Below are positions 26,383-35,587 of a stretch of 39,123 nt of DNA, piece after piece (position 1 is the first letter of the stretch; every line of letters begins with the position of its first letter). This DNA is from Rhodopirellula sp. (GTDB lineage Bacteria > Planctomycetota > Planctomycetia > Pirellulales > Pirellulaceae). Under the pieces are notes generated by a model. That model was not told the origin of the DNA, did no database searches, and was given only the letters and a program-made list of their open reading frames with translations. The stretch covers positions 144,292 through 183,414 of the forward strand of contig NZHC01000062.1 of the NCBI GenBank assembly GCA_002689655.1, given 5' to 3'. The position numbers were made by a program, and so were the translations under genes.

Positions 26383-27144
26383 ATGCCGACAGCCATGCCC
26401 CCTGCCATCGCAGTCCTTGACCTCGGTGACTTCTCACTGACAGGCACCCCGCAACTCGCTACCCGCTTTGCCTCGCGAAAGCTTGAGGGGCAAACGCTTG
26501 TCAACCGTATGGCAAGGCGGCTAAGCGAATGCACACTCGTGAAACGTGTTTTCATCGTTGGTGCAGGCTTGCCAGCAACGGTCCTCGACTCACACTCGGC
26601 CGATGTCAACTGCATCGACCTACCCATCAGCCATGTCAGCGAGCGTTTATGCGAAGCCGCTGATGCTAGCAACGCAGATTGGGTCGTTTACGTACCAGCC
26701 AATCGGCCGTTCATTGACCCCACCCTGATCGACCAAATGCTAGCCAAAGCAGTGAGGACCCACAATTGCGACTACGTTGGCTACCAAACCGACAATGGCG
26801 ACCCATTGGCGATGGACAAACTGGGACTGACTGGTGAGGCATGCCACGCTGACACACTGCGTCGCCTCCGCCGAAATGTCGACCGATTGGTTGATCAACA
26901 AGTGGGTTCAATGGGTGCGTGGCTGATGACTGCTCCCGGTGCCTATCATCTAAAATTCATTCCAGTCCCGGAGCAGCTTAACCGATCCGACTTGCGTTTC
27001 GCGATTGAGGGCGAAGCTGACTGGGACGATGCGGAAGTCCTGTGCGAGACCATGCGGAGACCCGATTCGCAATGGCAGGAACTAACTCAGCTTGTTCTCG
27101 CCAACGCAGGCATGCGAGACGCCATGGCCTACCGAAACGCCTAA
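26383..27144 (+). CDS. Nucleotidyltransferase-fold (GT-A/SpsF-like) protein, divergent
   Basis: The 253-aa protein resembles cytidylyltransferase / SpsF-type proteins by layout: SRKLEGQTLVNRMARRL in place of the R-x-L-x-G-K-x-L loop, VFIVG, DWVVYVPANRPFIDPTLID in place of the D-x-P segment, and DLRFAIEGEADWDDAEVL near the C-terminus. The usual metal- and nucleotide-binding Asp residues appear as Asn or Glu, so it may be inactive or altered in substrate. ATG 26383 has GGAG with good spacing and is preferred over ATG 26371. The 268-bp gap upstream is a divergent promoter region without a gene. Confidence 0.6.
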   Translation: MPTAMPPAIAVLDLGDFSLTGTPQLATRFASRKLEGQTLVNRMARRLSECTLVKRVFIVGAGLPATVLDSHSADVNCIDLPISHVSERLCEAADASNADWVVYVPANRPFIDPTLIDQMLAKAVRTHNCDYVGYQTDNGDPLAMDKLGLTGEACHADTLRRLRRNVDRLVDQQVGSMGAWLMTAPGAYHLKFIPVPEQLNRSDLRFAIEGEADWDDAEVLCETMRRPDSQWQELTQLVLANAGMRDAMAYRNA

Positions 27145-27243
27145 TCGTCAAAGCTTTCCTAAAGCGAGCATCTCCACTGACCGATACCAACCGAGGACCT
27201 GTCATGGTTCATCGCGTTTCAGCCAGCAATCAAGGTCAGCCGG

Positions 27244-27726
27244 ATGCCCTCTCGCACACAAATGACAGCCAGTCACATCGTGCCAACAAGCTTATTCACA
27301 GTCTGCCTGATGCTCTTGCCTGGCTGTCGCCTATGCTCAGATTACGAGGACATTGACTATCCTGCCTATGGTGGTTCGTGGCAACGCACGGTGCGGGATT
27401 CTGGCAGGGTAGGGAGCGTCTTCGACTCTGCTGGCGGTAAAGTCGCCAAGCTAATCGACCGCGACCAACCGCTGCCGACGGATGCGCAAGAGCGCCAACA
27501 ACAGGGACTCCGCACGGAAGGCATGTTCGATCCGGAAAACACCGACTCCTCACCTGATCAGGATTCTTACAAGACGACTCCGCCCATGACGCCCGAAGAT
27601 CTCAAGAACCAATCGCTGGACGACATTCCGGAAGGCGAAGAGGGCAAAAAGCTCCGCCTCAAGAGCCTTGATGAGATCAACGTTCGCCGAATTCCAGATG
27701 CCCCCCCTTCTTCATTCATACGCTAG
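27244..27726 (+). CDS. Small planctomycete lipoprotein
   Basis: The 160-aa protein has a signal peptide ending in the lipobox LPGC (Cys28), followed by a Cys/Tyr/Asp segment (RLCSDYEDIDYPAYGGSW) and GRVGSVFDSAGG, a pattern typical of small surface lipoproteins in this phylum. The remainder is hydrophilic, acidic and probably disordered (EGEEGKKLRLKSLDEINV near the end). No enzymatic motif is seen. It lies 99 nt after the nucleotidyltransferase-like gene on the same strand. Confidence 0.75.
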   Translation: MPSRTQMTASHIVPTSLFTVCLMLLPGCRLCSDYEDIDYPAYGGSWQRTVRDSGRVGSVFDSAGGKVAKLIDRDQPLPTDAQERQQQGLRTEGMFDPENTDSSPDQDSYKTTPPMTPEDLKNQSLDDIPEGEEGKKLRLKSLDEINVRRIPDAPPSSFIR

Positions 27727-27790
27727 CAGGGATTACTCGCCGACCTAGTCGCACGCGTTGCTGAGATGCGGTGCTCCGACTCGCGAGCAT

Positions 27791-27825
27791 GTTCACCAAA
27801 GGTGAACCATGGCGATCTTTCTTTT
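27791..27825 (+). terminator. Hairpin terminator after the lipoprotein gene
   Basis: GTTCACC-AAA-GGTGAAC (27791-27807) is a perfect 7-bp stem with a 3-nt loop. A T-rich segment (CTTTCTTTT, 27817-27825) follows ten bases later, so termination is plausible but not canonical. It lies between convergent genes. Confidence 0.5.
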
Positions 27826-27893
27826 CGGAACGCCCTGAAAGACCCCAACCTGAAGGCTGGATCTCACCCTCCAGACAAAGCACCATCAGAACA

Positions 27894-29714
27894 TCAATCC
27901 ACGCCATTAGGTGGATAGGGCAACTCGTACACTGCGTAGGTCTGATTGACCTCCGCTGCCGCTGGATAGATACGGAGCAAAGGCAGGTTGTCGCCCGTGA
28001 CTCTGCGATCCACGATTAAATAGCGAACGCCGTATTTTTTCCTCAGTGCTAGCAGCGAAGGATACCGGATCGACACGCGATTGGCGGTCCGTCGATTACC
28101 GATCTGACTTGGGTATACCTCCTTGAATCGCTCGTACCATTCGAGCAAAGCTGAAGGGTTCTGAGGAACGTCTTTCCAGTTCACAACCTCCGCCCGCCCC
28201 GTGAACCACTTGAACGTTTGCTGATTCCGAGGAGTCAAGAAAACTTCTTGCTCATCAGACGATGTTCGAGCCCACCTGCAGACATTCAACCAATCCCGAT
28301 AGACCTGTTGTTGAACGGCGGCGGAAGCTCCTGCTTCAAAACCCAAAAGATCGTTGCTAACCGACGGGGGCACGGCCCGGCGGGCTGTGTACCACACAGA
28401 GTTGCCGCAGAGCGATCCCGCTAGCAGGAGCCCCAGCCATCCGATCGCGCGTATTCTATCTCGATGATCCAGCAGCATCCGCGTAACAAGCACCGCGACC
28501 ATCAGCGGTACCATTGCATCAGCGAGACGGAACCAATAATAACGCAACAATTTTGCGGCCAGGTCCGGTGCATAGGCAGGTAGAAACCCCAGCAGCAAAC
28601 CAACGACGGAAATCCCAAGGGTGGCTGAAACGAACCAGGCCAAAATCCTGATTCCTTCATCTTGTTTACGATACAGAGCCACCCCTCCCACCATCATCAA
28701 AGCCAACGCAGCAAATCTGAGGTACCAACCCAGAAAAAAATCAGCAGGTAGCAGATGATGCTTGATGCGAAAATAAGAGTAGATCCGGGCTGCCGTTGCT
28801 GCCTGCTCAGAATCTGCTCCCAACGACATGCTCAGGGCAGGGACGAGGCCAAGCAATGAAATGGCCCCCCCAAGAAACAAAGCTGGCGTGAAAAGCTTGA
28901 TACGACCAACGCGGTTACGCTCGGTCATCCACCAGCATCCCATCGCCGCGATCACTGCCCAGCCTCCCGAAAGTACATGAAAAGCCGCAGCGGCCCCTAA
29001 CAACACCCAAACCCAATTCCAACGACGTTCAACGAGGCACGACAGCGCAAGCAAAATCAATCCATAAGCAGGTACCTTTGCCTCGATCCCGCCAACCACC
29101 CACTCACCAGCAAGATTCCCATACTCGACTCCGGCAATCCAAAGCACCGCTAAAGCCAGGGACAAAAATGATTGGTAAAACAGAACTGAAGACAATCGCT
29201 GCAAACCAACCGCCAACAGCAACCAGCCAACCAGCCGCCCCAGCCACGCAGTTTGCGTCAAACTCAAATACTTCGTGGGCCAACCAAACAAAAAGTAGAA
29301 CGTCGTGTGCACTTTAGCAGAAGCAACAAAAATATCGTGGCTGCACCAGCCGGGGTCCCAATAGTTTTTGGCCATCACCAAGTAATGGGCTTCATTCACC
29401 ATCGGGGCACTGTTACCGGCATAGATAAAAAACAGCCCCAATAGCAGGAACACTTCGAGCCCCCATCGCCAGCCCAGAGTCGATACCGGTTCGACACGAT
29501 TCCCCCCCGAAGCATGTGGCACCGAAGCATGTGGCACCGAAGCATGTGGCACCGAAGCATGTGGCACCGAAGCATGTGGCACCGAAGCATCAGCACCCAA
29601 CTGAATCCGTGATTCTGTGTCCGCCGAAACCTGATCACCAGACAAGGCCAGTTGCGTCAGTTGCCCGTCGCTTGATACGGCGGGAAAACCTAAAGGCGTG
29701 GGAACTTCACTCAT
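27894..29714 (-). CDS. Polytopic membrane protein, GT-C-like, with A-S-V-P-H repeats
   Basis: The 606-aa protein has a cytoplasmic N-terminus (1-~80) with five exact ASVPH repeats (43-67), then about ten or more TM helices (e.g. VFLLLGLFFIYAGNSAPM, LILLALSCLVERRW, LALMMVGGVALY, ISVVGLLLGFLPAY). A soluble C-terminal domain (from ~residue 470) ends ELPYPPNGVD. The first extracytoplasmic loop has NEAHYLVMAKNYWDP, with acidic residues where GT-C glycosyltransferases place theirs. A glycosyl-transfer role is inference. It starts inside the last codons of pdxA (8-nt overlap), so the two are coupled. Confidence 0.75.
   Translation of the reverse strand: MSEVPTPLGFPAVSSDGQLTQLALSGDQVSADTESRIQLGADASVPHASVPHASVPHASVPHASVPHASGGNRVEPVSTLGWRWGLEVFLLLGLFFIYAGNSAPMVNEAHYLVMAKNYWDPGWCSHDIFVASAKVHTTFYFLFGWPTKYLSLTQTAWLGRLVGWLLLAVGLQRLSSVLFYQSFLSLALAVLWIAGVEYGNLAGEWVVGGIEAKVPAYGLILLALSCLVERRWNWVWVLLGAAAAFHVLSGGWAVIAAMGCWWMTERNRVGRIKLFTPALFLGGAISLLGLVPALSMSLGADSEQAATAARIYSYFRIKHHLLPADFFLGWYLRFAALALMMVGGVALYRKQDEGIRILAWFVSATLGISVVGLLLGFLPAYAPDLAAKLLRYYWFRLADAMVPLMVAVLVTRMLLDHRDRIRAIGWLGLLLAGSLCGNSVWYTARRAVPPSVSNDLLGFEAGASAAVQQQVYRDWLNVCRWARTSSDEQEVFLTPRNQQTFKWFTGRAEVVNWKDVPQNPSALLEWYERFKEVYPSQIGNRRTANRVSIRYPSLLALRKKYGVRYLIVDRRVTGDNLPLLRIYPAAAEVNQTYAVYELPYPPNGVD
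29512..29586. repeat. Five exact copies of a 15-bp tandem repeat, in frame
   Basis: GCATGTGGCACCGAA is repeated five times without change. On the minus strand it encodes A-S-V-P-H five times, followed by A-S-G-G. The perfect identity including third positions suggests recent expansion and possible length variation. Confidence 0.95.
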
Positions 29715-30648
29715 CGATCAGGTCCACTGCCATGTGAATCGCAGCGAGCATACTTTGATGATTTGCTTTGCCTGTCCAAGCCAAGTCCAAAGCTGTCCCA
29801 TGATCAACGCTTGTCCGAACAATTGGTAACCCCAAAGTGACATTCACGGCGTCATCAAATGCAAGTGCCTTCAGAGGAATCAACCCTTGGTCATGATACA
29901 TGCAGACGTACACATCAGTCTTGTTGCGTACCGATGGCGTAAAAGCGGTATCCGGCGGTAGTGGGCCAGTCAATTCGATTCCTAAGCTCCGTGCTTGCCT
30001 GATTGCCGGCAAGATTAGATTCTCTTCTTCTGCATGGCTGAACATTCCCTGTTCACCGGCGTGCGGATTCAAAGCACACACGGCCACGCGTGCTGTCCGA
30101 CCATGACGTTTCCCCATCGCCTCAGCTCCCAATTTGATCGATCGCAAAATTGCCTCGACAGAAAGAGCCTGGGGGACATCAGCAAGTGCAACGTGAATCG
30201 TAACAAGGACGCAAGATATCTGTTCACTGGTCAGCATCATGCAGTAATCGGTTATCCCACAGCGGCTTGCCAACAGTTCCGTATGCCCGGGATATTTAAC
30301 ACCTCCGAGACGCCAAGCTTCTTTCTGGATTGGACCGGTCACGATTGCATCAATTTTTGTTGCCAAGGCATCTCCGATCGCTGCATCGACTGCTTGGTAC
30401 GAAGCAAATCCAGATTCACTCGAGAACTCTCCCGGCTTGATCGAATCGCCTGACAAGGAACCGACATTCACCACCTGATGAGGTACCTCAAGCCCGACGG
30501 CACCCGCGATCTGCGTCAATACATCCCGGGGTCCATAAAGCACCGGTCGGCAACGTGCATTCACCTCAGGCAGGGTAGCACAACGCAAAGCCAATTCGGG
30601 GCCCACCCCAGAAGCTTCACCGACAGTAATCCCAAGTACCGGTTTCAT
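29707..30648 (-). CDS. pdxA: 4-hydroxythreonine-4-phosphate dehydrogenase
   Basis: PdxA oxidises 4-phosphohydroxy-threonine on the DXP-dependent route to pyridoxal phosphate. The 313-aa protein shows GITVGEASGVGPE at the N-terminus (usually GDPAGIGPE), PIQKEAW, PGHTELLA, CALNPHAGE, YHDQGLIPLKAL and VRTSVDHGTALDLA. The three metal-binding His positions (PGHTE, NPHAGE, YHDQG) are present. The stop overlaps the following membrane-protein gene by 8 nt. Pairing of a PLP-pathway gene with a polytopic protein is unexpected and may only be positional. Confidence 0.96.
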   Translation of the reverse strand: MKPVLGITVGEASGVGPELALRCATLPEVNARCRPVLYGPRDVLTQIAGAVGLEVPHQVVNVGSLSGDSIKPGEFSSESGFASYQAVDAAIGDALATKIDAIVTGPIQKEAWRLGGVKYPGHTELLASRCGITDYCMMLTSEQISCVLVTIHVALADVPQALSVEAILRSIKLGAEAMGKRHGRTARVAVCALNPHAGEQGMFSHAEEENLILPAIRQARSLGIELTGPLPPDTAFTPSVRNKTDVYVCMYHDQGLIPLKALAFDDAVNVTLGLPIVRTSVDHGTALDLAWTGKANHQSMLAAIHMAVDLIDE

Positions 30649-31346
30649 TCACTCACCGTTTAAATACGCCTCGCCAGACCTCGTGCGGAACCATCCACCT
30701 GCCGGCCAGGACAGCGTCATGTTCCAGTCATCTACCGCCCAAGAACTGGCCCCTGAAAACAGCGTAGTCGTTACAGCAACGCAACACGTTCATCGTCGTT
30801 CGATCCTGCCAAATCCACTCGCACAACCATTACTTTCGATCTTCATCGCGACAATCAATATTCAGCTTACCGATTTTACGAGGTCGACACCTGCCAGTGA
30901 TTGATGGGCTTCAAACGATCCCAAACGATCTCTGAATCGTATCACAAAGCAGGCAGAAAGGCACTGCACCCGCCTGCACTGCTTGCACCGTTAAAATAAA
31001 AAACGCCTCGAACGGAACACGGTACCGAGGTATTCAGCTTCCCGAACGTGTAAGTTCCTTACCTGACGTACCCCTCACTCCCGCCTGACTCCACTCGCGG
31101 CGCACCATTCAAAGCCTAGCCATTCATACCCTAACGAACCGCGACCAATCATTTGACGGCGTCTAACGATCGCCTTCAGAAGCCAAAATACATTTTGATG
31201 CTACCCAGAGCTAATCGCACTGACTGTTCTGGCTGGCAAGCATTGGACTGGCAATTAAAGCCGTAATACAGTTTGATAACAACAGTGCAGAACATAACGA
31301 GCGTCAGCCCCCATTTCGCCCCACGAGTAAGATCTTGCACCGCCCC
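30649..31346. other. 700-bp divergent gap, no gene seen
   Basis: Between pdxA (minus) and the C25 peptidase gene (plus) no credible open frame, tRNA or repeat was found. A CCTCG / CGAGG stem with a T-rich minus-strand flank (around 30990-31030) resembles a terminator but has no minus-strand gene before it. Promoters for both flanks must lie here. Confidence 0.5.
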
Positions 31347-32882
31347 ATGCCCTCACCGCGTCAAGTAACGAGTTTACTGGCACTCTTCGTTATTTTCCAA
31401 AGCTTTGGATTGCATGCCTGCCACGCAGAAACCGAACATGTGATCCTGGTTTGCCCTCCAGACTTCACTAATGCAATGCAACCCTGGATCACTCAGCGGA
31501 AACGCGAGGGACTCAGCATCACGACCATCCAACCACCCGCATCAGGGCAAGAATTAAAAACAGCGATAAAAAAAATAGCAAGCGACGAAACTCGATCTAT
31601 CTTGCTGGTGGGTGATGCGCCTGTAATCGGGCAGACCACAGACTCGTCATGCCAGACGCCGATTTTGTACGCACGCACAACAGTGACAGCAAAATGGGGC
31701 TCAACGCCGACTCTCTCAAGCGACATGCTTTATGGAGATTTTGATGGCGACTTGATTCCAGAGGCGGCAGTGGGTCGCCTCCCAGTGGATCGCGTGAGCC
31801 AATTGAAAACTTGGATTAGTCGCATCTTTGCCCGCGAAACAAGTAATGACTTCGGCCCATGGCGTTCTCGCGTCCAAGTCGTGGGAGGGGTTGGCGGATT
31901 TGGCATGATTGCCGATACCGCGATTGAATCCGTCACGCGAAGCATTGTGACCGGCATGCTTCCCACGGACACGCGAACTCACATCTATTACGCCAGCCCC
32001 GGGCATCACTTTTGCCCCGACCACAAATCGTTTACGCGTGCCGTACTCGACAACTATTCAGAAGGAGCACGGTTCTGGGTCTACGCGGGTCATGGACAGG
32101 TAACAGAACTAGACCGAGTCGCTCCCTCATTAGGCGGAAAGGCAGTACTGGATCAAGAAAGCGTCAATCAACTTGCGAGTGCCCCAGCCAAAGCCCCCAT
32201 TGCAGTGATACTTGCCTGCTTCACGGGTGCTTGTGATGCCTCTGAAGATTCCATCGCAGAGAAAATGGTATTGAACGGACGCGGACCGGTTGCAGTATTC
32301 GCTGGTAGTCGGATCACAATGCCCTATGGAAACACCACCGCAGCGGTAGGCCTTATCAATGGTGTCTTCCATCAAAAGTTGCCCAGACTAGGTGATGCTT
32401 GGCTCAGTGCCTTACGTGAAATGCAGATGGAGCAGACGGATCCCAACGCAACCGGACGCATGTTGATTGATGCGCTCGCCACTCTAATCAGTCCCACGGG
32501 AACAAAATTACCCGAGGAACGCCGAGAACACATGCTACTTTACAACCTATTGGGCGACCCCACCTTAAAACTTCAGCACCCCTTACCGCTTGATCTTCAA
32601 CGCACAACGAACAAGAATGATCCGGACAGCATGCAACTGACCCTTGCCAGTCCCATCTCAGGGAATTTGGTAATCACCGTCGACCGACCTCTGGGTGGCG
32701 TGACTAACGGTGATGCGAACAACACCTTGGTGATGCAGACGGAAACCACTGCTGTTGCAGGGCAAGTACAAAAGCTGGACCTTAAACTTGCCCCCGAGAT
32801 CGAGGGTCCTGTCGTGGTTCGTGCGATGGTTTCCGGAGATGACGCCTGGGCCTCTGCAGCGTTCAAGACGATCCTCCACTAA
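31347..32882 (+). CDS. Secreted peptidase C25 (gingipain/caspase-fold) protein
   Basis: The 511-aa protein has a signal peptide (VTSLLALFVIFQSFGLHACHA, read in parts) and a C25-type domain: SILLVGDAPVIG, SDMLYGDFDGD with EAAVGRLPV, then VYAGHGQ (His249) and VILACFTGACD (Cys291), the clan CD catalytic dyad. DPTLKLQHP closes the domain. A ~100-residue C-terminal beta domain follows. It is probably a secreted cysteine peptidase, like gingipains or type IX-system processing enzymes; the specificity is unknown. ATG 31347 is preferred over a TTG four codons upstream. Confidence 0.88.
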   Translation: MPSPRQVTSLLALFVIFQSFGLHACHAETEHVILVCPPDFTNAMQPWITQRKREGLSITTIQPPASGQELKTAIKKIASDETRSILLVGDAPVIGQTTDSSCQTPILYARTTVTAKWGSTPTLSSDMLYGDFDGDLIPEAAVGRLPVDRVSQLKTWISRIFARETSNDFGPWRSRVQVVGGVGGFGMIADTAIESVTRSIVTGMLPTDTRTHIYYASPGHHFCPDHKSFTRAVLDNYSEGARFWVYAGHGQVTELDRVAPSLGGKAVLDQESVNQLASAPAKAPIAVILACFTGACDASEDSIAEKMVLNGRGPVAVFAGSRITMPYGNTTAAVGLINGVFHQKLPRLGDAWLSALREMQMEQTDPNATGRMLIDALATLISPTGTKLPEERREHMLLYNLLGDPTLKLQHPLPLDLQRTTNKNDPDSMQLTLASPISGNLVITVDRPLGGVTNGDANNTLVMQTETTAVAGQVQKLDLKLAPEIEGPVVVRAMVSGDDAWASAAFKTILH

Positions 32883-33043
32883 GGCGAGGCCGGCGACCGG
32901 ATGTTAAACCCACCTTACCGGCAACGTACCCGTTTGCTTACCTGATAAGACACGTTTTGTTATCTCGTTACCCCCATCAACACAAAAATTACGCGGACCT
33001 CTGACGATTCTGGGGCCCCCCGCCCTATTGGAACGCTGGACTC

Positions 33044-33052
33044 TGCTACAAT
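33044..33052 (+). promoter_or_regulatory. Candidate extended -10 of the sulfatase gene
   Basis: TGCTACAAT matches an extended -10 (TG-n-TACAAT). No good -35 is seen. A start near 33059 would leave a ~40-nt leader before ATG 33098. Confidence 0.35.
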
Positions 33053-33097
33053 TCAGAGTGAACACCGGAATTCATCTCCCTGTAAAAATTGACCAAG

Positions 33098-34603
33098 ATG
33101 CCGCTCCGACTTGTCTTTGCATGCACTGCACTGTTCCACATTTTTTCCGGGACAACCACGGAGGCAGCAGACACAGCGTCTCCCAACATCGTGGTCATCT
33201 TTATCGATGACATGGGTTACGCCGACATCAATCCCTTTGGTGCTACGGCGTACCAAACCCCCAACTTGAACCGCATGGCAAACGAGGGTCGGATTTTCAC
33301 TGACTTTGTCGTGTCCTCGGCCGTCTGCTCCGCATCACGATCAGCCCTTTTGACGGGATGTTATCACACCCGAATTGGGATTCGCGGCGCCTTGGGACCG
33401 AAATCCACCACCGGCCTGAACCCAGCCGAAACCACCCTGGCAGAGTTGTGTCGTTCGCGCGGATATTCGACCGCCATCTATGGCAAGTGGCATCTTGGGC
33501 ACCACCCAAAGTTCTTACCCAACCAACACGGCTTCGACGAGTATTACGGGATCCCCTACAGCAATGACATGTGGCCACTACATCCGGCCGCACTCGCCAA
33601 GCGTGCCCAGGATCCGAAAGCAGCAATCCCATGGGCAGCTCTGCCAATGATCGAAACCACAGCTGCCAGCGGATACCGAATTACGAACGAAAACATACAA
33701 CCAGCCGATCAGGAGCAGATGACTAAACAGTTCACGCAGCGAGCAGTGAACTTCATCAAAGGCAACACAGAGAAGCCATTCTTTTTGTACCTGCCGCATC
33801 CGATGGTTCACGTGCCGTTGTACGCGTCGGAGGAATTCCAAGGCAAAAGTGGTGCCGGCACTTTTGGTGACGTGGTCATGGAGGTCGACTGGTCGGTCGG
33901 CCAAATCCTTGATGCGGTCGAGGACATTGGCGCTGAGCGTAACACGCTGGTCGTTTTCACCAGCGACAATGGCCCGTGGCTGAGCTACGGAACTCATTCT
34001 GGTCGCGCAACCCCACTGCGGGAAGGCAAGGGCACCATGTTTGAAGGCGGTTATCGCGAACCCACGATCATGTGGTGGAAGGGGAAAATCCCAGCCGGTA
34101 CAGAATGCGATCAACTCTGCAGCACCATTGATCTCCTCCCGACCGTTGCCAAGCTGATTGGTGCACCTCTGCCGGCACATAAAATCGATGGAAAAGACAT
34201 TTTGCCTCTGATGACGGGACAAGCAAACGCAAAGTCTCCGCACGATGCTTTTTATTGCTACTACGGTGGTGGGCAACTCCAAGCCATCCGCAACGAGCAA
34301 TTCAAGCTTGTCTTTCCACATTCCTATCGAACTCTCAATGGCCACCCTGGCGGTACCGGAGGAATTCCAATTGGTTACCAGCAGGCAAAGGCAACGCTAA
34401 GCCTGTTTGACCTGAATGAGGATGTTTCGGAAACGACCAACATTATCGAGGAACACCCGCAGGTGGTCAAACAATTGATGGCCGCAGCAGAAACTGCCCG
34501 AGCTGATTTGGGAGATACTCTACAGAAGCGCAAGGGCAACGGAGTCCGCAAAGCCGGCACGCTAGACGCTCAGGACGAACGTCTGCCCTTACTTTGGCAG
34601 TAG
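33098..34603 (+). CDS. Secreted arylsulfatase-type sulfatase
   Basis: Sulfatases remove sulfate esters, typically from algal polysaccharides in marine planctomycetes. The 501-aa protein has a signal peptide (LVFACTALFHIFSG), the metal site VIFIDDMGYAD (Asp37-38), the formylglycine motif CSASR (Cys77) followed by SALLTG, GKWHLG, and FTSDNGPW. The active-site Cys would need a formylglycine-generating or anaerobic maturase not encoded here. ATG 33098 is preferred over a TTG three codons upstream. Confidence 0.96.
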   Translation: MPLRLVFACTALFHIFSGTTTEAADTASPNIVVIFIDDMGYADINPFGATAYQTPNLNRMANEGRIFTDFVVSSAVCSASRSALLTGCYHTRIGIRGALGPKSTTGLNPAETTLAELCRSRGYSTAIYGKWHLGHHPKFLPNQHGFDEYYGIPYSNDMWPLHPAALAKRAQDPKAAIPWAALPMIETTAASGYRITNENIQPADQEQMTKQFTQRAVNFIKGNTEKPFFLYLPHPMVHVPLYASEEFQGKSGAGTFGDVVMEVDWSVGQILDAVEDIGAERNTLVVFTSDNGPWLSYGTHSGRATPLREGKGTMFEGGYREPTIMWWKGKIPAGTECDQLCSTIDLLPTVAKLIGAPLPAHKIDGKDILPLMTGQANAKSPHDAFYCYYGGGQLQAIRNEQFKLVFPHSYRTLNGHPGGTGGIPIGYQQAKATLSLFDLNEDVSETTNIIEEHPQVVKQLMAAAETARADLGDTLQKRKGNGVRKAGTLDAQDERLPLLWQ

Positions 34604-34696
34604 CAGTGAACCAGCAGCACTAATACAGCATTGGGCGGCAGTAAGACTCAGGCATCGCAAAGTCGCCGCCAACCCTCCGAAGAGAGCCACGCCAGG

Positions 34697-35587
34697 ATGA
34701 GCAACCGTCAAGACACCCAACTTCTTCCGCCTAGTCTGCTCGGCAGGCTTGAGCGGATGGAGCTTGTTTCCCGCAAGATTTTCCGCGGTCGTTTGAAAGG
34801 TGAGCGAAAAAGCAAACGGAAGGGCCAGAGCGTTGAGTTCCATGACTTCAGAAATTACGTACCCGGCGATGACCTGCGTTTGATCGACTGGAATTTATAC
34901 GCTCGCCTCGATCAGTTGTTTTTAAAGCTATTTCAGGAAGAAGAGGACTTGCACTTCTATGCACTGATTGACGCCAGCGAATCGATGAATTTCGGCACCC
35001 CGACAAAGTTACATGTGGCGAAGCAACTGGCGGCCGCTTTAGGCTACGTTGGGCTGTGTCGTGCTGACCGTGTTAGCATTCAGGCACTTGGCCCTATGGG
35101 ACGCCAAGCACCAGCCCTGCGAGGACGGGCGAGCTTGTGGAAGATGTTGACTTATCTTGACGGTGTCGACAGCGGAGAAAATGTTTCTCTGTTCGACGGA
35201 GTGAAAGACTTTGCTTTGCGTAACTCAGGCACAGGGGTTGCCGTGCTCATCTCGGATCTGATGGACAAAGAAGGATATGAATCAGCGTTGCGGATGCTGA
35301 TTGGTCGTCGCATGGATGTATTCGTAATGCACGTCCTTTCGCCTGAAGAAATTGATCCCCCGCTCCGTGGTGATCGCCGTTTAATTGACGTTGAGGATGG
35401 TGATTCTGCCGAGATCACCCTCAACCACTACGCGTTGCAAAAGTATCAGGAAACGGTCAAATCCTTCATTGGTTCCATCAAGCAATTTTGCGCAAAACGC
35501 TCGATTGCCTACCTGCCCGTGAGCACCGAGACGCCCGTGGAAACAATCGTGACAAAATACCTCCGTGAAAGAGGTGTTGTACGATGA
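34697..35587 (+). CDS. DUF58 (VWA-like) protein
   Basis: The 296-aa protein has the DUF58 core VEFHDFRNYVPGDDLRLIDW (47-66) and a MIDAS-like DASES (92-96), then VAVLISDLMD. Such proteins usually partner a MoxR AAA+ ATPase and BatA/BatB VWA proteins in envelope stress or complex assembly. ATG 34697 starts after a weak AGG; an in-frame ATG upstream adds 22 residues without domain signal. It overlaps the next gene by ATGA. No moxR lies in the window; the gene upstream is the sulfatase. Confidence 0.92.
   Translation: MSNRQDTQLLPPSLLGRLERMELVSRKIFRGRLKGERKSKRKGQSVEFHDFRNYVPGDDLRLIDWNLYARLDQLFLKLFQEEEDLHFYALIDASESMNFGTPTKLHVAKQLAAALGYVGLCRADRVSIQALGPMGRQAPALRGRASLWKMLTYLDGVDSGENVSLFDGVKDFALRNSGTGVAVLISDLMDKEGYESALRMLIGRRMDVFVMHVLSPEEIDPPLRGDRRLIDVEDGDSAEITLNHYALQKYQETVKSFIGSIKQFCAKRSIAYLPVSTETPVETIVTKYLRERGVVR

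Noticed and set aside
29512-29586. CRISPR-like repeat array
   Set aside because: Repeats are 15 bp, abut without spacers and are in frame inside a gene.
29396-29638. Minus-strand frame with M-L-R-C-H repeats
   Set aside because: Same DNA as the ASVPH repeat read in another frame; the long membrane-protein frame is the real one.
30990-31031. Possible minus-strand terminator
   Set aside because: Only a 5-bp stem with a long loop, and no minus-strand gene upstream of it.
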